From: an uncultured Prevotellaceae bacterium
Lineage (GTDB): Bacteria; Bacteroidota; Bacteroidia; Bacteroidales; Bacteroidaceae
Direction of reading: 5' to 3'
DNA length: 64,000 nt
Assembly: GCA_900316265.1 (NCBI GenBank)
Contig: ONCH01000006.1
Span: 1 to 64,000, forward strand
Made by a program: the position numbers and the translations under genes. This document shows, piece by piece, positions 58,792 through 64,000 of this stretch. The notes beneath the pieces were generated by a model, which ran no database searches, was not told the DNA's origin, and worked only from the letters and a program-made list of their open reading frames with translations. The number at the start of each line of letters is the position of its first letter. Positions within the stretch are counted from its first letter, which is position 1.

Positions 58792-59285
58792 TGTTGGTTC
58801 CTCCTTTTTAGTTTGTTGAGTAATTCGTTGCGGGCTCGTGAGAGTAGTGTGGAAACTGACGTTTGTCGTATGCCTAAGATGTCGGCAATCTCGCTTAATT
58901 CGCGGTGTTCCAACTGGCGCATCCTCAGCACCATTCCTGCCGTGGAAGGCAGACTGTCTATCTGTTCGCCTATCCAGTGCTCCAGTTCCGTATATTCCAG
59001 ACGGTCGTGCAGCGAGTCTTCATCTATCAATGGCATCGTGATAGCAATATCGGCATGCTGATGCGTCGTGCGCCACCTGTCGATACACACCCGTTTGGTG
59101 GTAATCACAGCCGAAGCCTTCAGGTGAGCCACATCGTTGAGTTGCTCATGCAGGCTCCACAGCTTCAGCATCACGTCTTGCGCAATGTCCTCCGCATCGT
59201 CCTGGGCATAGCCGAACTGTCCAGCTATCGACACAGCTTTTGCACGCGTCTCACCTGCCACATATGTAAACTCTTTTTGTGTCAT
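58788..59285 (-). CDS. ECF-type RNA polymerase sigma factor
   Basis: 165 residues from the ATG at 59285 (MTQKEFTYVAGETRAKAVSI); a longer frame to 59324 has an atypical start. Region 2 with FGYAQDDAEDIAQDVMLKLW, then a linker, then region 4 HRELSEIADILGIRQTSVSTLLSRARNEL with the HTH. No extra sensory domain, so activity is set by the adjacent anti-sigma factor. Divergent from folP with about 110 nt of AT-rich DNA between. Confidence 0.92.
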   Translation of the reverse strand: MTQKEFTYVAGETRAKAVSIAGQFGYAQDDAEDIAQDVMLKLWSLHEQLNDVAHLKASAVITTKRVCIDRWRTTHQHADIAITMPLIDEDSLHDRLEYTELEHWIGEQIDSLPSTAGMVLRMRQLEHRELSEIADILGIRQTSVSTLLSRARNELLNKLKRRNQQ

Positions 59286-59360
59286 TACACATATATAACG
59301 AACAAATCCTGAAAAATTAAACAAGAAATCATATTTTTTTTATAAAAAGATAAAAATCTT

Positions 59361-59390
59361 TTGTTCTGCGCTCAACTTTTCGTAACTTTG
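59361..59390 (+). promoter_or_regulatory. Promoter of folP-cdaA
   Basis: TTG 59361-59363 and TAACTTTG 59383-59390, spacing 19. The start codon is only 8 nt after the -7 box, so the transcript should be leaderless or nearly so. Confidence 0.75.
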
Positions 59391-59398
59391 CGGCTAAT

Positions 59399-60226
59399 AT
59401 GGAATATACACTGAATTGCAACGGCAAGCTGTTAGCGTTGAGCACGCCACAGGTGATGGGCATACTGAATGCCACGCCCGACTCGTTTTATGCGGGGAGC
59501 AGGTCGCAGACGGAACAGGAGATTGCCGAGCGTACGCACCAGATACTGGACGAGGGTGCCACCATCATTGATGTGGGCGCCTGCTCTACACGTCCTGACA
59601 GCGAACCCGCTACGGAAGAAGAAGAGATGGCGCGTTTGCGAATGGCACTCGCCATCGTGCGTCGTGAGGCCCCCGATGCAATTATCAGCGTGGACACCTA
59701 CCGCCCTGATATCGCCCGCATGGTGGTGGAAGAGTTTGGTGCAGACATCATCAACGACGTGGGTGGGCCTGTCACCTCTCACCTCTCACCTCTCACCTCT
59801 GGCATGTTTCGCATGGTCAGCCGTCTGGGTGTACCATATATCTATATGTCACGGAAGGCAACGATGAAAGATATCTTGCTGGACTGTGCAGAGGTGGTGG
59901 ACACCTTGCGCTCGATGGGACAGAAGGATATTGTGGTGGACCCTGGCTTCGGCTTTGGCAAGACGGTGGACGACAATTACCAGGTGATGAACGAGCTGGA
60001 GCGTATGCAGATGCTGCACCTGCCCATACTGGTGGGCATCTCCAGAAAATCAATGATATACAAATTCTTAGGATCATCTCCTGAGGAGTCTCTGAACGGA
60101 ACGACGGCACTCAACACCATCTCCCTGATGAAAGGTGCTGATATTCTGCGTGTTCACGACGTGAAGGAAGCCGTAGAATGCATGAGGCTATTCTCTCACC
60201 TCTCACCTCTCACCCCTAACCCCTAA
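59399..60226 (+). CDS. folP: Dihydropteroate synthase
   Basis: 275 residues. Condenses p-aminobenzoate with dihydropterin pyrophosphate in folate synthesis. Seen: VMGILNATPDSFYAGSRS (19-36), GATIIDVGACSTRP (53-66), ISVDTYRPDIA, FGADIINDVGG (113-123), DPGFGFGKTVDDNY and VGISRKSMIYKF. Two SHLSPLT stretches are coded by TCACCTC tandem repeats: one at about 126-134, directly after the conserved NDVGG, and one at the very C-terminus (FSHLSPLTPNP), where the stop codon is part of the repeat. Start chosen because the family begins with this MEYTLNCNG-type sequence. Confidence 0.96.
   Translation: MEYTLNCNGKLLALSTPQVMGILNATPDSFYAGSRSQTEQEIAERTHQILDEGATIIDVGACSTRPDSEPATEEEEMARLRMALAIVRREAPDAIISVDTYRPDIARMVVEEFGADIINDVGGPVTSHLSPLTSGMFRMVSRLGVPYIYMSRKATMKDILLDCAEVVDTLRSMGQKDIVVDPGFGFGKTVDDNYQVMNELERMQMLHLPILVGISRKSMIYKFLGSSPEESLNGTTALNTISLMKGADILRVHDVKEAVECMRLFSHLSPLTPNP
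59774..59801 (+). repeat. Heptamer tandem repeat TCACCTC inside folP
   Basis: Four exact copies, 28 bp, translated VTSHLSPLTS after the NDVGG motif. Confidence 0.92.
60196..60226 (+). repeat. Heptamer tandem repeat forming the folP 3' end
   Basis: TCACCTC, TCACCTC, TCACCCC, TAACCCC, TAA: the stop codon of folP is the start of the last unit. Same unit as the internal folP and murF repeats. Confidence 0.88.
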
Positions 60227-60230
60227 TATT

Positions 60231-61004
60231 ATGTTTTTTGAATTTGGAATAAAGGATATTATCGACATCGTGCTCGTCGCTCTGACGCTGTTCTATGTCT
60301 ATCGCCTAATGAAGGAGTCGCGTTCGCTGAACGTCTTCATGGGTATCCTGATGTTTGTCGTTTTCTGGCTTATCGTCTCACAGGTGCTGGAGATGAAACT
60401 GCTTGGCAGCATCCTCGACAAGCTAGTGTCAGTGGGTGTCATCGGACTCATCGTCCTGTTCCAAGAAGACATCCGCAAGTTCCTCTATAATATAGGCGGT
60501 CACCAACGCATGCGAGCCTTGCGCCGCCTGTTCTCAAGTAGCGACAAGCAGAGCTCAGAACAGCTGAAACAAATCATCATGCCCATCGTGATGGCGTGTA
60601 TGTCGATGAGTAAAAAGAAGGTGGGAGCACTCATCGTTATCCAGCGCGCTACCCCACTCGACGATATTGTGGCCACTGGTGAACTCATCGACGCCAGAAT
60701 CAGTCAGCAGTTGATAGAGAACATCTTCTTCAAGAACTCGCCACTCCATGATGGAGCCGTAATAGTAACCCATCAGCGTATCCGTGCGGCTGGTTGTATT
60801 CTGCCTGTCAGTCACAGTCTCGATATTCCCAAGGAGTTAGGACTGCGTCATCGTGCAGCTCTGGGCATTACCCACGAAAGCGACTGCATAGCCATCGTGG
60901 TGAGCGAGGAAACGGGAGGCATCAGCGTGGCTATCCGTAGTGATTTCCAGTTGCGCCTCTCGGCAGAGAAGCTGGAGAGTATCCTGACACAAGAGTTGGC
61001 GTAA
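60231..61004 (+). CDS. cdaA: Diadenylate cyclase (CdaA-type)
   Basis: 257 residues. Three membrane segments in the first 80 residues (DIIDIVLVALTLFYVY, FMGILMFVVFWLIVSQV, VSVGVIGLIVLFQ), then the DAC domain. Catalytic motifs DGA (174-176) and RHR (206-208) are intact, so it should make c-di-AMP from two ATP. c-di-AMP controls potassium, osmotic and wall homeostasis. It starts 4 nt after folP; the folP-cdaA pairing fits the shared promoter. No CdaR partner is in the window. Confidence 0.95.
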   Translation: MFFEFGIKDIIDIVLVALTLFYVYRLMKESRSLNVFMGILMFVVFWLIVSQVLEMKLLGSILDKLVSVGVIGLIVLFQEDIRKFLYNIGGHQRMRALRRLFSSSDKQSSEQLKQIIMPIVMACMSMSKKKVGALIVIQRATPLDDIVATGELIDARISQQLIENIFFKNSPLHDGAVIVTHQRIRAAGCILPVSHSLDIPKELGLRHRAALGITHESDCIAIVVSEETGGISVAIRSDFQLRLSAEKLESILTQELA

Positions 61005-61020
61005 ACGTAAACGCAAAATA

Positions 61021-61055
61021 ATTCATCATGCATAATGCATAATTCATAATTATTT
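61021..61055 (+). repeat. Heptamer-phased repeat before pta
   Basis: ATTCATC, ATGCATA, ATGCATA, ATTCATA, ATTATTT in a row, ending 2 nt before the -7 box of pta. Confidence 0.7.
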
Positions 61056-61057
61056 TG

Positions 61058-61065
61058 TACCTTTG
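61058..61065 (+). promoter_or_regulatory. -7 box of pta-ackA
   Basis: TACCTTTG, 40 nt before the start codon. The -33 position falls in the heptamer repeat and reads ATG in place of TTG. Confidence 0.65.
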
Positions 61066-61105
61066 CAGACAAGTAAAACATTTTTCAATAAAATACGAAC
61101 AAACT

Positions 61106-62116
61106 ATGGATTTATTAAGTCAAATCGTAGCGCGTGCTAAGAGTAACAAGCAGCGCATCGTGCTCCCTGAAGCAGAAGAAGAACGTACCCTATGTGCAGC
61201 CGACAAGGCTCTGGCTGATGAACTTGCAGACATCATCCTGATTGGTAATCCTGCCAAAGTGGAGGCTCTGGCAAAGGAGAAGGGACTGACCAACATTGGC
61301 AAGGCCACCCTCATTGACCCAGAGAACTATGACAAGAGCGAGGAACTGGCTGAGAAGCTGGCTGAGATTCGCAAGTCGAAGGGTATGACCATTGAGGAGG
61401 CTCGCAAGCTGATTAAGAACCCGCTGTACCTGGGTTGTATGATTATCAAGACCGAGGGTGCTGATGGTCAGATTAGTGGTGCACTGTCAACTACTGGCGA
61501 CACGCTGCGTCCCGCTCTGCAGATTATCAAGTGCCAGCCTGGCATCACCTGCGTCAGTGGTGGTCTGCTGCTCATCTCTAAGCAGAAGCAGTATGGTGAG
61601 GATGGTGTGCTCGTCATTGCCGACGTTGCTGTTACCCCCATGCCCGATGCTAACCAGCTGGCTCAGATTGCTGTCTGCACCGCTCAGATGGCTAAGGCTG
61701 TGGCTGGTTTCGAGGATCCTCGCGTGGCTATGCTGAGCTTCTCTACGAAGGGTTCTGCTAAGCACGAGGTTTGCGACAAGGTGATTGAGGCTACCAAGCT
61801 GGCTAAGGAGATGGCTCCTGAGCTGAAGATTGACGGTGAGTTGCAGGCTGATGCTGCTCTGGTTCCTTCAGTAGGTGCCAAGAAGGCTCCTGGCTCAGAC
61901 ATCGCAGGTAAGGCTAACGTGCTCGTATTCCCCAACCTCGAGGTAGGTAATATTGGCTATAAGATGGTTCAGCGCCTGGGTGATGCTATCGCTATCGGTC
62001 CGGTTCTGCAGGGTATCGCTCGTCCTGTCAACGACCTCTCTCGTGGTTGCTCTGTGGATGACATCTACTACATGATTGCCATCACTGCTTGTCAGGCTAT
62101 GGACGCCAAAAAATAA
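61106..62116 (+). CDS. pta: Phosphate acetyltransferase
   Basis: 336 residues from the ATG at 61106 (MDLLSQIVARAKSNKQRIVL); an earlier in-frame ATG at 61055 overlaps the -7 box. Converts acetyl-CoA and phosphate to acetyl phosphate. Short PTA form without the N-terminal regulatory domain. Seen: IVLPEAEEERTL, GCMIIKTEGADGQISGALST, VAVTPMPDANQLA, VAMLSFSTKGSAKH, DGELQADAALV and the C-terminal ARPVNDLSRGCSVDDI. Forms an acetate operon with ackA. Confidence 0.97.
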   Translation: MDLLSQIVARAKSNKQRIVLPEAEEERTLCAADKALADELADIILIGNPAKVEALAKEKGLTNIGKATLIDPENYDKSEELAEKLAEIRKSKGMTIEEARKLIKNPLYLGCMIIKTEGADGQISGALSTTGDTLRPALQIIKCQPGITCVSGGLLLISKQKQYGEDGVLVIADVAVTPMPDANQLAQIAVCTAQMAKAVAGFEDPRVAMLSFSTKGSAKHEVCDKVIEATKLAKEMAPELKIDGELQADAALVPSVGAKKAPGSDIAGKANVLVFPNLEVGNIGYKMVQRLGDAIAIGPVLQGIARPVNDLSRGCSVDDIYYMIAITACQAMDAKK

Positions 62117-62118
62117 AA

Positions 62119-62150
62119 GTAAAAAGGTAAAAAAGTAAAAAAGTAAAACA
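62119..62150 (+). repeat. Octamer tandem repeat between pta and ackA
   Basis: GTAAAAAG, GTAAAAAA, GTAAAAAA, GTAAAACA fill the spacer right up to the ackA ATG. It may also act as an A-rich translation enhancer. Confidence 0.85.
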
Positions 62151-63341
62151 ATGAAAATCCTTGTTTTAAACTGTGGCTCATCGTCTATTAAGTACGCTTT
62201 GTACAACATGGACGACAAGAGTGTGATGACCAGTGGTGGTGCTGAGCGTGTGGGCTTGGACGGTGCCTTTGTGAAGGTGAAGCTGGCCAATGGCGAGAAG
62301 AAGCAGATTATGCACGACATCCCTGAGCATACTGAGGGTGTGAAGTTCATTTTCTCATTGCTGACAGACCCAGAGATTGGCGTCATCAAGAGTCTCGATG
62401 AGATTGATGCTGTGGGCCATCGTATGGTGCATGGTGGCGAGAAGTTCAATAAGTCTGTAGTGCTGACTGACGAGGTGCTGAAGGCCTTTGAGGAGTGCTC
62501 TGACCTGGCTCCCCTGCACAACCCTGCTAACCTGAAGGGTGTGAATGCCGTGAAGGAACTGATGCCTGGCCTGCCTCAGGTGGGTGTCTTCGATACCGCC
62601 TTCCACCAGACAATGCCTGCTAAGGCTTATATGTATGCCATCCCCTACGAGCTGTATGAGAAATATGGTGTACGCCGCTATGGTTTCCACGGAACCTCTC
62701 ACCGCTATGTATCAGCCCGTGCATTGGAGTTTCTGGGCATGAAGGCCGAGGGTACCAAGATGATTACCTGTCACATCGGTAACGGTGGTTCTATTGCTGC
62801 TGTGAAGGATGGCAAGTGTATCGACACCTCTATGGGTCTCACCCCACTGGAGGGTCTCGTGATGGGTACTCGTTCTGGCGATATCGACGGTGGTGCTGTC
62901 ACGTTCCTGGAGAAGAAGCTGGGACTGGATGCAGATGGTATGAGCAACCTGCTCAACAAGAAGAGCGGTGTGGCTGGTATCACTGGTGGCTCCAGCGATA
63001 TGCGCGACGTAGAGAATGCTGCTAAGGCTGGTGAGCCTCGTGCGGTACTGGCTCAGGACATGTATTTCTATCGCATCAAGAAGTATATTGGTGCCTATGC
63101 TGCTGCTATGGGTGGTGTTGACGTCATTGTCTTCACCGCTGGCGTTGGCGAGAACCAGATTGGCATGCGCTCAGAGGTCTGCAAGGGCCTGGAGTTCCTG
63201 GGTGTGAAGTTCGACGACCAGAAGAACAACGTGCGTGGCGAAGAGGTGGTCATCTCTGCCGACGATTCTAAGGTGAAGGTGGTTGTCATTCCTACTGATG
63301 AGGAGTTGATGATTGCTACCGATACGATGAACCTGCTGTAA
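62151..63341 (+). CDS. ackA: Acetate kinase
   Basis: 396 residues, usual length. Makes acetate and ATP from acetyl phosphate, the energy-yielding end of mixed-acid fermentation. Seen: LNCGSSSIKYALY (5-17), VGHRMVHGGEKF, YGFHGTSHRYVS, CHIGNGGSIAAVKDGK, MGLTPLEGLVMGTRSGDID and FTAGVGENQIGMR. All ATP- and substrate-site blocks are intact. Directly follows pta, with a shared terminator downstream. Confidence 0.98.
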   Translation: MKILVLNCGSSSIKYALYNMDDKSVMTSGGAERVGLDGAFVKVKLANGEKKQIMHDIPEHTEGVKFIFSLLTDPEIGVIKSLDEIDAVGHRMVHGGEKFNKSVVLTDEVLKAFEECSDLAPLHNPANLKGVNAVKELMPGLPQVGVFDTAFHQTMPAKAYMYAIPYELYEKYGVRRYGFHGTSHRYVSARALEFLGMKAEGTKMITCHIGNGGSIAAVKDGKCIDTSMGLTPLEGLVMGTRSGDIDGGAVTFLEKKLGLDADGMSNLLNKKSGVAGITGGSSDMRDVENAAKAGEPRAVLAQDMYFYRIKKYIGAYAAAMGGVDVIVFTAGVGENQIGMRSEVCKGLEFLGVKFDDQKNNVRGEEVVISADDSKVKVVVIPTDEELMIATDTMNLL

Positions 63342-63368
63342 ACAGCCAAACTGTTTACACACACTATA

Positions 63369-63394
63369 AAAGCGAGGCTTGACGGCCTCGCTTT
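63369..63394. terminator. Bidirectional terminator between ackA and the sugar kinase
   Basis: AAAGCGAGGC, loop TTGACG, GCCTCGCTTT: 10-bp perfect stem with a T-rich tail in both directions. Confidence 0.9.
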
Positions 63395-63413
63395 ATTGTT
63401 TATTGCATTTACG

Positions 63414-64000
63414 CTATTCGAAAGTCTTGTAGAGTGTCGAAACGGTATGGCGCCCTTCCATCACATCCAGAATCTCTTCCTCTGTAGAGAGGTTGAAGTC
63501 GCCAGGAATAGTGTTTTTCAGGGCTGCTGCAGCTAATGAATAATTCAGCTGCTTCTGTTTGTCATCAGGGAAGAGACTGATGGCGTGCAACCAACCGCCC
63601 ATGAAAGCATCGCCCACACCCACAGGGTCAACGACATCAGGAATATCCATAATAGGTGCTTGTAGCAAACGACCGTCAGTCCAAAGCAGAGCTGTCAGCG
63701 TATGATGATTAGAGCTGACAATGTTGCGCATACCCATCATCCAATGTTTCAAGCGTGGATATTGTGCATGCAGCTCATCGAACCACTCGCCATATTCCTT
63801 CATCTGCATATCGAAGTTTGAATCGGTAGCGGTAAAGGGTGGCTGAGGATGTTGTGAGAGCCAGTCGAACTCAATAGCGTCACCAAACATCATATCACAG
63901 CGTGACAGCATCTTACTCAGCGTCTTGCGTGGTTCAGCACCCTCATACTTCCACAGATTCTTGCGGTAGTTGATGTCAAAACAAATGATAACACCCAGCT
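63414..64000 (-). CDS. kdgK: PfkB-family sugar kinase, probably 2-dehydro-3-deoxygluconokinase (5' end beyond the window)
   Basis: The frame enters at the window edge with ICFDINYRKNLWK, the KDG-kinase-type form of the PfkB motif, and runs to the stop at 63414. The second PfkB signature DVVDPVGVGDAFMGGW is present with the catalytic Asp of GVGDAF; Val replaces the more usual Thr or Ala after DP. KdgK phosphorylates 2-keto-3-deoxygluconate from uronate (pectin) breakdown. Substrate assignment rests on the NYR-LW motif and is likely rather than certain. Confidence 0.8.
   Translation of the reverse strand, partial: LGVIICFDINYRKNLWKYEGAEPRKTLSKMLSRCDMMFGDAIEFDWLSQHPQPPFTATDSNFDMQMKEYGEWFDELHAQYPRLKHWMMGMRNIVSSNHHTLTALLWTDGRLLQAPIMDIPDVVDPVGVGDAFMGGWLHAISLFPDDKQKQLNYSLAAAALKNTIPGDFNLSTEEEILDVMEGRHTVSTLYKTFE

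Overview
The window looks like a chromosome segment from a Prevotella-like member of the Bacteroidales. The evidence is the promoter form TTG-N19/20-TAnnTTTG found before most transcription units, the near absence of Shine-Dalgarno sequences, Mfa/Fim-type fimbrial lipoproteins, type IX secretion-like C-termini, and the house-keeping gene families. No database search was possible, so names rest on recognised motifs and remembered family features.

Layout. 1-4.3 kb: start of pnp (minus), then a rightward run of a thioredoxin-fold lipoprotein, ruvB, coaD, ybeY and a membrane-anchored HTH lipoprotein. 4.3-16.3 kb: an accessory stretch of mostly secreted or lipid-anchored proteins of unknown role, each with its own promoter: TonB-C lipoprotein, Sel1-repeat protein, alpha/beta hydrolase, Fic enzyme, NADase-type glycan-binding-like protein, HEAT-like lipoprotein, membrane proteins, AT-rich orphans and a Fic remnant. 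Long spacers there carry palindromes, repeated promoter cassettes and short repeated motifs. 16.3-19.8 kb: gyrB, rpsT and an aberrant tRNA-Glu (minus), then recO (plus). 19.8-21.1 kb: a small secreted protein and a decayed carbohydrate-binding-type gene.

21.2-53.8 kb is the centrepiece: nine consecutive minus-strand genes with spacings from a 4-nt overlap to 31 nt, read as one operon of about 32.6 kb. It starts with a DUF3575/OmpA-like outer-membrane protein, then an Mfa1-type fimbrillin, an Mfa2/FimB-type anchor, a second Mfa1-type fimbrillin broken by a frameshift, two more fimbrillin-like lipoproteins, and then a 3891-residue protein, a 757-residue protein and a 3271-residue protein. The two giants are built largely from a V(Y/F)GGG repeat that looks like a long beta-solenoid. 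The simplest reading is a surface fimbria that carries giant adhesins at its tip or alongside the shaft.

54.1-64 kb: tcdA and murF (convergent), an ECF sigma/anti-sigma/secreted-protein operon, folP-cdaA, the acetate pathway pair pta-ackA, and the 3' part of a PfkB-family sugar kinase, probably kdgK. Several house-keeping genes and gene junctions here contain 7-9 bp tandem repeats, some of them translated inside murF and folP.
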